From the NCBI RefSeq assembly GCF_001667275.1, contig NZ_LZHV01000014.1:1-64000 (forward strand): a stretch of 64,000 bases of DNA, written 5' to 3'. The stretch comes from Mycobacterium sp. ACS4054. Its GTDB lineage: Bacteria > Actinomycetota > Actinomycetes > Mycobacteriales > Mycobacteriaceae. Under the pieces are notes generated by a model. The model had not been told where the DNA came from. It searched no databases and saw nothing but the letters and a program-made list of their open reading frames with translations. This document shows positions 56,638 to 64,000 of the stretch, one piece after another. The position numbers and the translations under genes were made by a program. Within the stretch, counting starts at the first letter, position 1. Each line of letters opens with the position of its first letter.

Positions 56638-56655
56638 TTTCAATGACTATTGAAA
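56638..56655. promoter_or_regulatory. TetR operator TTTCAATGACTATTGAAA, copy 2
   Basis: Exact copy of the palindrome at 54673-54690, between the methyltransferase (minus strand) and a micro-lipoprotein ORF (plus strand). It could control both directions. Confidence 0.75.
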
Positions 56656-56709
56656 TAATGGCCCCCTCCCCGTATATTTCTGACGGGGGGCCGGATGAAC
56701 GGAGAAGTC

Positions 56710-56829
56710 ATGTCACGTCTAGCCACGAAGGTCCTCGTCGCGGCGGTCCTCGCTTTCACGGCCGTAACGGCGACCGGCTGCCTTCCCTCGGCCAGTGTTG
56801 GACCACCCGTCGGGGTGGCGGCCGGGTAG
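56710..56829 (+). CDS. Micro-lipoprotein, 39 residues
   Basis: A very short ORF with a good ribosome-binding site (GGAGA, then AGTC) before ATG at 56710. It begins MSRLATKVLVAAVLAFTAV and has lipobox TATGC, then LPSASVGPPVGVAAG and a stop. It is almost entirely a signal peptide plus a short tail, as for lipidated micropeptides. An in-frame ATG at 56695 is an alternative. It lies just downstream of the second TetR operator, which supports expression. Confidence 0.5.
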   Translation: MSRLATKVLVAAVLAFTAVTATGCLPSASVGPPVGVAAG

Positions 56830-56877
56830 CACCAGTCCTGCCCCGCGCTTCATTGCGAATCGGCAACGGCGACTTGG

Positions 56878-58656
56878 TTATTGCTTCGGCAGGATCATTA
56901 CCTCGGCCGGGATGTCGCGCAGGCCGCGCATGAACGAGTCGAGCTCGTCCGGGCCGAGGTTCTCTCCCGACAGGACGAGGTCGATCTTGGGTTTGTTCCC
57001 AGCGGTGCTGACCCTGACGTCCTCCACCGGGCGGAAAGCCTCCGCGAGTGCGACAACTTTGTTGATGGCGTCCGGGGCATCGCTTGAACCTGCGCGAGAG
57101 GGGGCGGGCATCTCTCCTTCGGATTGCGACATGCCAAGCAGACTGGGGTCTTTGAGAATCTCGGCGCCTGCCATGAGGAAATCCTCGGACCATGTGTGCC
57201 CCACCCGGCCAGACCAACCTCCCGGAGCCGACGGGCGGTCACCCGAGTTGTCCGACGCGACTTGAAGCAGGGGGCCGAGGACCTCGCCGAACGTTGCGGC
57301 GTATTGCGATTCGCGATCGCCGCTGTCGGCGGGCCCCATCCATGGCTTCAAAACGCTCGCCAGGTCCCCGTCCGCGGCGCGTTCCTGAGACGCGAGATAC
57401 TGCCCGACAGCCAGCGGCGCCACCGGGCGGCTTACGACGCCGGCCCGCGCCAGGGCGGCCACGCCCTTGTCGGAGTTCCGCTGCGCCTCCACCTCGCGGA
57501 GGTCAAGTTCGAGTGACGCCACCCGGCGATAGTCGGAAGCCACCTGTTCCAAGAAAAGCCGTGCGGTCATCGCGGGATTGGCGCGCTCCCCGGTCCGGCT
57601 GCCCGATGGCAGAAGCGGACGAGAGAAGCGATCGACCCGGTCCAACTGACCGTCCCAGGCCAGGGCCGCCGCCGACACGACACGAACCATTTCGGATTCC
57701 CGTGCGTCACGCGTCGAAGGCCCGGCCGCCACGACGCCGGAGCGCAACCTGCGAACCTCTTGCTCGAGCGACCGCGGCTTCCGCTCCGGTGCGGTCTCCA
57801 TTCCCAGGATGGTCGCGATGGCGGCGGCTAGTTCGGCCAAGCCGTCTCTGAGGAAATCCAGTTGGTCCTGCTCGGTTTGATTGGCTTTGTCGCTCAACGA
57901 ATCCGTGGCAACGCGCAGCACGACCACGCGCTCGCACAAACCCAGCGCCCGCATTGCCGACGCGATACCGAAGGATTCCATGTCGATGAGTACAGGCTGG
58001 GTAGTCATTCCGGAGTAAAGGGCAAGTGCCAGAGCGTATGTCCAGTCCTCCCGCGCGTAGACCGGACCGCTGGACAGTGTCTCCATCGGCACCGGTGCGA
58101 TCCCCGGCGAGACCTTGATCACCTTGTCGGTGGCGAGAATGTGGGCATCGGGAAGGTCGAACCCCGACACGGAACCTGGGGCACCCGCGGACCCGGCCCG
58201 CAGCTCAATGGCGGCGAGCGGAGCTTGCTCGTCGGGATGCGTGCGGACGATCCACTTGTTCTTCAGCTTGACGACCTCGCCGTCGGGCGAGGCGACTACC
58301 ACGCCCAATGACAGGTAAGACACCCGTTCGGCTCGGAAGACCTGACCAACGAGCTGGGAGTCGACCGTTCCGCAGCATCCGTAGAAGACGTAGTAGTCGG
58401 CGCGGTTTTCGCGGGTCGATCTGCTGAGCGCGGCCGCCGCGACGACATTGCCCTGGGCGCTCAGCGGATGGTGCTCCAGCCTGGCGGTTCGCCCGTCGGA
58501 CAGGCGGCCCTCCAACGCCTCGTCGCCGTGTTTCACCGGCGTCCACACCGTTGCTCCGAACACCGGCAGGTCGACGTAAAGGCGTGCGAGCAACTCCGTT
58601 ACCGCGGTCGCTTCGTTCCTGGTAAAGGTAAATATCGCCACCGTGACATCCGCCAC
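56878..58656 (-). CDS. Nucleoside phosphorylase-fold protein with large C-terminal extension
   Basis: A 592-residue protein. The first 280 residues look like a PNP/UDP phosphorylase-MTAN domain: YYVFYGCCGTVDSQL (89-103) in place of the GxAG strand, LIDMESFGIASAM with the DMES motif at 225-228, and VVLRVATDSLSDKA with Asp252 as the probable purine-binding acid. The remaining 310 residues are mostly charged helices with no recognised domain and end in SGENLGPDELDSFMRGLRDI... The usual family member is about 230-260 residues. Nucleosidase activity on a free nucleotide or nucleoside is likely, but the C-terminal role is unknown. It stands alone between convergent and parallel genes. Confidence 0.7.
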   Translation of the reverse strand: MADVTVAIFTFTRNEATAVTELLARLYVDLPVFGATVWTPVKHGDEALEGRLSDGRTARLEHHPLSAQGNVVAAAALSRSTRENRADYYVFYGCCGTVDSQLVGQVFRAERVSYLSLGVVVASPDGEVVKLKNKWIVRTHPDEQAPLAAIELRAGSAGAPGSVSGFDLPDAHILATDKVIKVSPGIAPVPMETLSSGPVYAREDWTYALALALYSGMTTQPVLIDMESFGIASAMRALGLCERVVVLRVATDSLSDKANQTEQDQLDFLRDGLAELAAAIATILGMETAPERKPRSLEQEVRRLRSGVVAAGPSTRDARESEMVRVVSAAALAWDGQLDRVDRFSRPLLPSGSRTGERANPAMTARLFLEQVASDYRRVASLELDLREVEAQRNSDKGVAALARAGVVSRPVAPLAVGQYLASQERAADGDLASVLKPWMGPADSGDRESQYAATFGEVLGPLLQVASDNSGDRPSAPGGWSGRVGHTWSEDFLMAGAEILKDPSLLGMSQSEGEMPAPSRAGSSDAPDAINKVVALAEAFRPVEDVRVSTAGNKPKIDLVLSGENLGPDELDSFMRGLRDIPAEVMILPKQ

Positions 58657-58725
58657 GGCGACATCGTAAGCCCGCGGGCGGGCCTAATTAGCGCGGTCGC
58701 CGAAATCACATGTGGGCAGCGGTGA

Positions 58726-59538
58726 TCAGCTCCGAGTTTCCGGAATCGGAATCAATTCCGCGTGTATCGTGCGGCCAAACTTGGACCGCATGAGCCGGTG
58801 TGCCGTGGGGACCAGCACGCCATGCAGCAAGGGATATTTCTGCCGCAGCAGGCGTGCCACCCGCTGATATTCAGCCCCCTCGAGCAGGCGCACCCGGCCG
58901 GGCACCGCGCCTCCGGTCGGCTTGCCCGATGCCGTTGCCGGGGCGAATTCGACGCTGGGGTTCCGGCGAATGCGGCGCACCTTGATCGCCCGTTCGAAGC
59001 TGCGGAAGTAGGCGCGGTCTCCGTCGACCACGATGCTGACCGGGCTGGAGCCCGCGGTGCCGTCCTTGCGAAAGGTGGTCAGCGCAATGGTTTTCTGGCG
59101 TACGAATAGCGCCAGCGCCGGGCTGGCTGCCGTGCTCACCGAGCCCAGAATGTAGCCGAGTTGGCGTAACCGCAGCACGAAAGCCAGGGCCAGGGCGACC
59201 GACACCACCCCGAGCGCCCACGCTTGCGCGGTGGAACCACCCACGTCGAGGTCCACCACGTGGTTCACCGTGTGCACGGTATTCGCCACAACGAATCCGG
59301 CGAGCGCAGTGGCCAACGCGTCCCCCCAGATCAGTGCGAGCAGCAGCGTGATGCCCAGACCCAGCTGAAACGCACCCACGTCGTGCAGGAAGTGCCGGTG
59401 CGCATCGAATTGGACTGCCTCGGCGAAGGAATTCGGATCGACCAGACACCAGATCCCAATGCCCGTGGTGACCGCACCCACCGCCGCTGTCACCGTTACC
59501 AGGTAGACCCGTGCCGGCGTGCTCAAGCGCTTCATCAT
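58726..59538 (-). CDS. Membrane domain fused to F420/FMN-type PPOX split barrel
   Basis: A 270-residue fusion. Residues 1-125 form four hydrophobic helices (YLVTVTAAVGAVTTGIGIW, VGAFQLGLGITLLLALIWG, TALAGFVVANTVHTVNHVV, GVVSVALALAFVLRL). Residues 140-265 form a split-barrel domain of the PPOX-class F420-dependent type (VRQKTIALTTFRKDG, SPVSIVVDGDRAYF, AIKVRRIRRNPSVEFAP). The stand-alone enzyme is normally soluble and about 130-140 residues. Start ATG/ATG at 59538/59535. The role may be membrane-associated redox chemistry; the substrate is unknown. Confidence 0.8.
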   Translation of the reverse strand: MMKRLSTPARVYLVTVTAAVGAVTTGIGIWCLVDPNSFAEAVQFDAHRHFLHDVGAFQLGLGITLLLALIWGDALATALAGFVVANTVHTVNHVVDLDVGGSTAQAWALGVVSVALALAFVLRLRQLGYILGSVSTAASPALALFVRQKTIALTTFRKDGTAGSSPVSIVVDGDRAYFRSFERAIKVRRIRRNPSVEFAPATASGKPTGGAVPGRVRLLEGAEYQRVARLLRQKYPLLHGVLVPTAHRLMRSKFGRTIHAELIPIPETRS

Positions 59539-59719
59539 CCCGCCCTTTCGACCATGCTTCGTACTGTCTGCATAGTCGCTAGACGGAATAGGGCACTGGT
59601 ATGTGACGCGACGACGGGCGCGCCCGCCACCGGCGTTCAGCTCACGCGCAACATTTCAGCCGCCGGCACCCACGCCGGCGACCAATTCGACCGGGCTGCT
59701 TGGCAATTAAAACGGGCGG

Positions 59720-60031
59720 CTACTGGCCGGCCGGTGGGCGGCACACGTTGGCGCCCGGATCCCACCACCAGCCGTTGTCGCATGCCAGCGGTTGCGGTCC
59801 CACGCCGAGAGGCCGGCATACGTTGGCGGTCGGGTCCCACCACTGGCCCGGGTCGCATGCCAACGGTTGCGGTCCCACGCCGAGAGGCCGGCAGACCTTG
59901 CCCGTCGGATCCCACCACTCCCCCTCCGCGCAATCCGCCTTGCTCACGGCCGGAATTGCGATCGTCACGGCTGCCATCGAGGCGAACGCCACCATGACGA
60001 TGACTACAAGATGCCGAATGAACGTCCTCAT
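59720..60031 (-). CDS. Secreted triple-repeat Cys/Trp protein
   Basis: A 103-residue exported protein. A signal peptide spans about residues 1-32 (IPAVSKA before DC), then three near-identical 25-residue units begin at Cys34, Cys59 and Cys84: C-x2-G-x-W-W-D-P-x3-V-C-R-P-L-G-V-G-P-Q-P-L-A. The units are also repeated at DNA level with a 75-base period. Each holds a Cys pair 13 residues apart, probably one disulphide. Function unknown; the folds of small carbohydrate-binding or chitin-binding modules are comparable in size. It is upstream of and divergent from the DUF899 gene. Confidence 0.72.
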   Translation of the reverse strand: MRTFIRHLVVIVMVAFASMAAVTIAIPAVSKADCAEGEWWDPTGKVCRPLGVGPQPLACDPGQWWDPTANVCRPLGVGPQPLACDNGWWWDPGANVCRPPAGQ

Positions 60032-60188
60032 TGTGGACCTCCCGTCGCGCTATCCATCAATCGAAACCGATTCCGGACATGCAGGTCAAGGCCGCAACCG
60101 CATTCCCCGTTGCCTTCTTCCGATGAATTCCGGGCACTTCGCGGGTCAGACCTTCCAGACGGACAAATCGAGAGGAAAGGTGGATGCC

Positions 60189-60887
60189 ATGTCCCCCGAA
60201 CAGACGGCCCTGCCGCCGATCGTCGATCTCCAAACCTGGCGCGCCGCGCTCGACGACCTGCGCAAGCGCGAGAAGGCCGCCACCCGCGAACTCGATGCGA
60301 TCGCCGCCCAGCGCCGACGCCTGCCGATGGTGGAGTTGCCCGACTACGTCCTCATCGGTGCCGACGGGCCCATCCGCCTCGCCGACGTGTTCGACGGGCG
60401 TTCGCAGCTCATCGTCTACCACCACATGTGGTCGGACGGCGCCCAGTGGCAGTGCCCCGGCTGCACGGGCTTCACGTCGCAATTCACCCGCCTGGAGTTC
60501 CTGGACAACTACGACGCCCGCTTCGTCATCGTCACCAACGGACCGATCGAGGAAGCCCTCGCCTACAAGCAGAAGGTCGGCAACCGCATGAACTGGTACT
60601 CGTCGTCGCAAAGCCCGTTCGGCGCCGACATGGACGCACCGCCCGGCGGCGGCTTCGGGGTCAACGTGTTCCTGCGCGACGGCGACACCGTGTACCGCAC
60701 GTGGCATACGAACGGGCGGGGCACCGAGCAACTCGGCCACTCGTTCGGGCTCATCGACATCCTGCCGTGGGGCCGACAGGAGGAATGGCTCGATTCGCCT
60801 GAAGGCTGGCCGTCGCGCCCCACATACTCAGGGTGGCTCGACTCCCCCGCCATCGCGGCCGCCTACGGACCCGAGGACAACATATGA
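60189..60887 (+). CDS. DUF899 (thioredoxin-like) protein
   Basis: A 232-residue protein of the DUF899 family. It has an N-terminal coiled helix (LDDLRKREKAATRELDAIAAQRRRL), then a thioredoxin-like domain with LIVYHHMWSDGAQWQCPGCTGF (CPGC pair) and FGVNVFLRDGDTVYRTWHTNG. These proteins are predicted redox or chaperone-like enzymes. The ATG at 60189 is supported by AAAGG upstream. It overlaps the SRPBCC gene (ATGA), forming a two-gene operon. Confidence 0.88.
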   Translation: MSPEQTALPPIVDLQTWRAALDDLRKREKAATRELDAIAAQRRRLPMVELPDYVLIGADGPIRLADVFDGRSQLIVYHHMWSDGAQWQCPGCTGFTSQFTRLEFLDNYDARFVIVTNGPIEEALAYKQKVGNRMNWYSSSQSPFGADMDAPPGGGFGVNVFLRDGDTVYRTWHTNGRGTEQLGHSFGLIDILPWGRQEEWLDSPEGWPSRPTYSGWLDSPAIAAAYGPEDNI

Positions 60888-61360
60888 GCGTCACCGCCGA
60901 ACGTTATGTCGCCACCCGCACCATCGCCGCGACCCCGGCCGAGATCTTCGCCGTCCTCGCCAACCCGTCGCGTCACCAGAACACCGAACCCACCGACTGG
61001 GTCCGCGACGCGGTGGACGGCGCGCCGATCACCGGCGCGGGACAGACGTTCGCGATGAACATGTACCTCCCTGCGGCCGGCGGCGACTACGTCACGCACA
61101 ATCTGGTCAACGTCTTCGAGAAAGACCGTGCCATCGGTTGGATGCCGGGCATCCTGGACGACGCGGGCAACCACACCCCCGGCGGCTGGTTCTGGCGTTA
61201 CGACCTCGCGCCGAATGGCGACCGCACGGATGTCACCCTGACTTACGACTGGAGCGGCACGTCGCAGGACTTCCGGGACCGCGTTGGCCAGATGCCCATC
61301 TTCGGTGAGGACTACCTCGACGCGTCGCTGGCCGCGCTCGAGCGATCGATCGCAAGCTGA
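60884..61360 (+). CDS. SRPBCC (START-like) family protein
   Basis: A 158-residue polyketide-cyclase/START-type protein. It starts SVTAERYVATRTIAATPAEIF, the usual beta-helix start of the SRPBCC fold, and continues with DWVRDAVDGAPITGAGQTF and a C-terminal helix. It probably binds a hydrophobic ligand or acts as a toxin-antitoxin-free lipid-binding module; the ligand is unknown. The ATG at 60884 overlaps the DUF899 stop, so the pair is co-translated. Confidence 0.88.
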   Translation: MSVTAERYVATRTIAATPAEIFAVLANPSRHQNTEPTDWVRDAVDGAPITGAGQTFAMNMYLPAAGGDYVTHNLVNVFEKDRAIGWMPGILDDAGNHTPGGWFWRYDLAPNGDRTDVTLTYDWSGTSQDFRDRVGQMPIFGEDYLDASLAALERSIAS

Positions 61361-61392
61361 GCGGTCAAAACCCAGTCACCGCAACCCATCTC

Positions 61393-63696
61393 CTACTGCG
61401 CCGCGAGCGCCGAATTCGCGGGGACTCGCGGGATCTCGGCAGCGGGTAATGGCGGGCAGAAAAAGTTCCCTTGCACGGCGTCGCAACCGTAGTCCCTGAG
61501 CCGTTGGGCCGTTGCGAGGTCTTCGACGCCTTCGGCCACGCTGGCGATGCCGAAGGCGGATGCCAACTCGATGACCGAGCGTGCAATGGTGGCGGCGCGG
61601 TCGTCGTGCAGGATCGGCGCGATGAAATCATGGCCGAGCTTGACTTCATCGGCCGGCAACTCGCGCAGATACGTCAAAGTGGCGTAGCCGCTGCCGAAGT
61701 CGTCAATCGCCACCCGAATGCCCTTGTCACGTAACCGGTTCAGCACTGCGCGGGCCTGTACCAGATCGGCCACCACCAAATCCTCGGTGATCTCGATGGT
61801 GAGCGAGCTGGGAGATATGGCGAACTGGCCGAGCACGGACATGATGCGGTCCGGCAGCGCGTCCTCGTCGAGGGAGGGCGCCGCGAGATTGATCGCGACG
61901 GAGATCGCCGCGCCGGCCTCGTGCCACGCGGCGGCGTCCGCCACGGCCCGGGAAAGCACCAGATCGGTGAGCGCATGCATCAACCCGTGCGCGCGCACCA
62001 GGGGCAAGAACTCATCGGGGCCCAGCACGCCAAACCGCGGATGCTGCCAGCGCACCAGCGCTTCTACTCCGCTCACGGAGCCGGTCAATGTGCTGAATTT
62101 CGGCTGGTACAACAAGGTCAGCGTGCCGTTTTCGATGGCGCGTCGCAGTTCGCCCAGCAGTTGCAATCGCGCGATGGCCCGCTCGGATGTCGGCGCGTCG
62201 CCAAGCTGAGCGCCCATCTGGGGAGTGAACGTCTGCACATTGGTCGCGCTCCCCAGGCGGGCCCAGGAGCGCGCCGCATCTGCCTGCTTGAGCAAATCGC
62301 CGGGTGTCAGGGGCGGAAGATCTGATTCGGCCGAGGCCATGCCGATGCTCAGGCGTACGTCCAGGCGGTGATCGTCGATGTCGACGGGCTCCTCGAACGA
62401 TCGCGCCACCCCGTTCGCGACCTGTATCGCCACGTCCGGACGGTCTTCGACCAAGATGGCGAATTCGTCACCGCTCATCCGCGCAACGGTGTGGCTGTCA
62501 TCGACGTTGTGCTGGATCCGCTCGCCGACGCCGCGGAGCAGTTCGTCGCCCACGTCATAACCGAGCGTGTCGTTGACGAGCTTGAAATCGTCGACGCTCA
62601 CCGTGAGTACGTTGACCGGCACGCTGTGCTGAACGTGTAAGCGCAGGGCATGCGCCAACCGATCGTCGAAAAGCCGGTGATTCGCCAACCCGGTCAGCGG
62701 GTCGCGCAGGCTGGCATCGGATACCGCGGCAAGTAGCCGTTGCTTTCGCTCCAGCAGCAATATGTGACGGACCAGCGTGGTGACGAACAGCACCACGCAG
62801 ACCGAGAAGACGAACGCCTCGCCTCGGTAGGCGGGCCAAAAGTGCACGGCGCCAACGACAATCGCCAGGGCCACCGGCAGATACGGCAGCCACAGCGACA
62901 CCCGGGACGAGGGCCGTGAAAAACCCAGATCGGGTTCGGGCCCCGGCCGGGAAGTGATTCCGGACAGCGCAACGAAGTACATGCCACCGGCCCATCCGAG
63001 GACGACGAGGTCATTGGGCCCACCGTCGACGGAATCCATGGCGACATGCAGCAGGCCGGCCGACGCAATGATCCCCCAGCCCAACATCATCAACGTCGGG
63101 GACAGCTTGCGGCCCGCCTCGGCCTTTTTGACAACGATGAATGTCAACGCGACGAGCCCGACGTACACGCCTGCGGCGGTGGCCAACAACACCCGCGGAA
63201 CGGTGAGCGTCTTTTGCGATGCCTGCGCCGCGGGACCCAGCGGCAGAAGAATGAGAACGACCAACAGCGACGCGGTGATGAGGATGCCGTCAACGAGCAG
63301 GCCGATCCCGAACCGGGCGTCGTCCCTACTGGGAATCGCGGCCGCGGTGGCCAACGCGCACAGCGGCAGGATGAGGAACCCCAAGTTCGCCGCCGAGAGG
63401 TCCGATGCGGGAAGCTCGCCCGCCAGGGCGACGTAGCACCAAACGGCTTGGCCCGCAGTCCAGCCGACCAAACCGGTGGACAGGACGGTCCACGCGAGGC
63501 GTTGCCGCCCCCGCGACCCGCGGGCGGCATAGACCGAACACGTGGTGGCGAACACGCCCGCAAGCAAAGAGCCCGCCGGCGCGAGAACCGCGCGGCCCGG
63601 GGCGGCTTTCCCGCCCAACAACGCCACCGCGAACGCGACCAGCCCGACGGTTGCCGACACGACCACCACCTGTCGGCTTCGTGTCAGTGACAACAA
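61393..63696 (-). CDS. Membrane GGDEF-EAL cyclic-di-GMP signalling protein
   Basis: A 767-residue protein with about nine to ten N-terminal hydrophobic helices (residues 10-310), a GGDEF domain (about 325-490; active motif reads SGDEF at 408-412) and an EAL domain (about 510-755). EAL at 545-547 (EALVRW), Glu of EITED at 635-639, DDFG at 665-668 and EGVE at 722-725 are intact, but the KxD motif reads K686-L-G688, i.e. the Asp is replaced by Gly. Synthesis or degradation of c-di-GMP is therefore uncertain. It may be a sensor or a one-way enzyme. Confidence 0.88.
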   Translation of the reverse strand: MLSLTRSRQVVVVSATVGLVAFAVALLGGKAAPGRAVLAPAGSLLAGVFATTCSVYAARGSRGRQRLAWTVLSTGLVGWTAGQAVWCYVALAGELPASDLSAANLGFLILPLCALATAAAIPSRDDARFGIGLLVDGILITASLLVVLILLPLGPAAQASQKTLTVPRVLLATAAGVYVGLVALTFIVVKKAEAGRKLSPTLMMLGWGIIASAGLLHVAMDSVDGGPNDLVVLGWAGGMYFVALSGITSRPGPEPDLGFSRPSSRVSLWLPYLPVALAIVVGAVHFWPAYRGEAFVFSVCVVLFVTTLVRHILLLERKQRLLAAVSDASLRDPLTGLANHRLFDDRLAHALRLHVQHSVPVNVLTVSVDDFKLVNDTLGYDVGDELLRGVGERIQHNVDDSHTVARMSGDEFAILVEDRPDVAIQVANGVARSFEEPVDIDDHRLDVRLSIGMASAESDLPPLTPGDLLKQADAARSWARLGSATNVQTFTPQMGAQLGDAPTSERAIARLQLLGELRRAIENGTLTLLYQPKFSTLTGSVSGVEALVRWQHPRFGVLGPDEFLPLVRAHGLMHALTDLVLSRAVADAAAWHEAGAAISVAINLAAPSLDEDALPDRIMSVLGQFAISPSSLTIEITEDLVVADLVQARAVLNRLRDKGIRVAIDDFGSGYATLTYLRELPADEVKLGHDFIAPILHDDRAATIARSVIELASAFGIASVAEGVEDLATAQRLRDYGCDAVQGNFFCPPLPAAEIPRVPANSALAAQ

Positions 63697-64000
63697 TTTC
63701 CCTTAATCTGTCGGGTGCGGCCCGCAAGCAGGATAAGGCACGCAGCGAGGTAGTTGAGAGAATTTACTCACCCGTTTCTCGGTTCTTCTCGCGCCGAATG
63801 CTGCACCGCCTCAGGGAGCGATCGGGCCCCGCAATGCGTCTAATTGCGTTGCACCTGCGGTGCATTCGATGCAGCGGCGCGTCGACACGGCGCCATGGGG
63901 CGAGTGCCGGGATGTCACGTGCACAGCGAAGGGGCGTCACACACGTTGCCGGGGCAATAGATCGAGTGCGCGGCATCGACCATGGTTCCGACGTCCAACA
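63697..64000. other. Terminal intergenic sequence
   Basis: About 300 bases upstream of the GGDEF-EAL gene at the window end. I see no supported gene; short open frames are Arg-rich. Confidence 0.5.

Noticed and set aside
63764..63976. 70-residue minus ORF at the window end
   Set aside because: Arg/Cys-rich and without a ribosome-binding site or family match.
1..64000. tRNA, rRNA, CRISPR arrays and insertion sequences
   Set aside because: No cloverleaf, repeat array or transposase signature was seen by eye; a covariance or profile search would be decisive.

Overview
The window looks like chromosomal DNA from a Mycobacterium species, probably a slow grower. It is GC-rich and uses GTG and TTG starts freely. 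It carries a complete yrbEA-yrbEB-mceABCDEF operon, an MmpS/MmpL pair, a PPE protein, LpqH-like and PknH-sensor-like lipoproteins, a GAP-family membrane protein, a transmembrane Ser/Thr kinase, and many acyl-CoA, SDR and TetR genes. I see no rRNA, tRNA, insertion sequence or CRISPR array.

Layout. (1) 0-11.7 kb, minus strand: an mce operon. Most mce genes overlap by 4-7 bases. It is followed at the 3' end by a protein made of three tandem Phd/YefM antitoxin domains and a flavin split-barrel protein. A TetR gene lies upstream (12.0-12.7 kb); a palindrome in a predicted mce promoter shares a core with one in front of tetR. (2) 12.8-30.3 kb: lipid and redox metabolism. This includes an acyltransferase-3 protein, an aldo/keto reductase, an SDR/SnoaL pair, a TesB-like thioesterase, an acyl-CoA dehydrogenase plus hotdog protein, fabG3, a TetR-mmpS-mmpL unit, an HSL-type esterase and an aldehyde dehydrogenase. 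A two-gene insert with A/T-rich third positions (20.9-22.4 kb) encodes a cross-brace zinc protein and a two-helix membrane protein. (3) 30.3-36.97 kb: a patchwork with long gene-poor gaps, an arylsulfotransferase-like lipoprotein fused in frame to an SDR stub, MarR, an NmrA-like protein, a decayed ORF and a GMC oxidoreductase. (4) 36.97-46.93 kb: an envelope and signalling block of lipoproteins, a kinase with a seven-blade YVTN propeller, an RDD protein and a SARP-AAA-TPR regulator. Two promoters here share a heptamer/4-bp/heptamer direct repeat typical of SARP binding sites. (5) 47.1-64.0 kb: hydrolases, secreted Cys/Trp proteins, GAP and DoxX membrane proteins, an Asp/Asn-hydroxylase with a divergent TetR, a PPE gene with in-frame stops before a PPE-SVP-like tail, a TetR/O-methyltransferase regulon marked by an identical 18-bp palindrome, a nucleoside-phosphorylase-fold protein with a large unknown C-terminus, a membrane/split-barrel fusion, a DUF899/SRPBCC pair and a GGDEF-EAL protein.

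The most useful new observations are the triple antitoxin protein, the SARP repeats, several regulator/operator assignments from matching palindromes, the zinc cross-brace/membrane pair, the PNP-fold fusion and the PPE gene interrupted by two amber codons. All functions are read from sequence patterns and recalled family knowledge; no database search was run.
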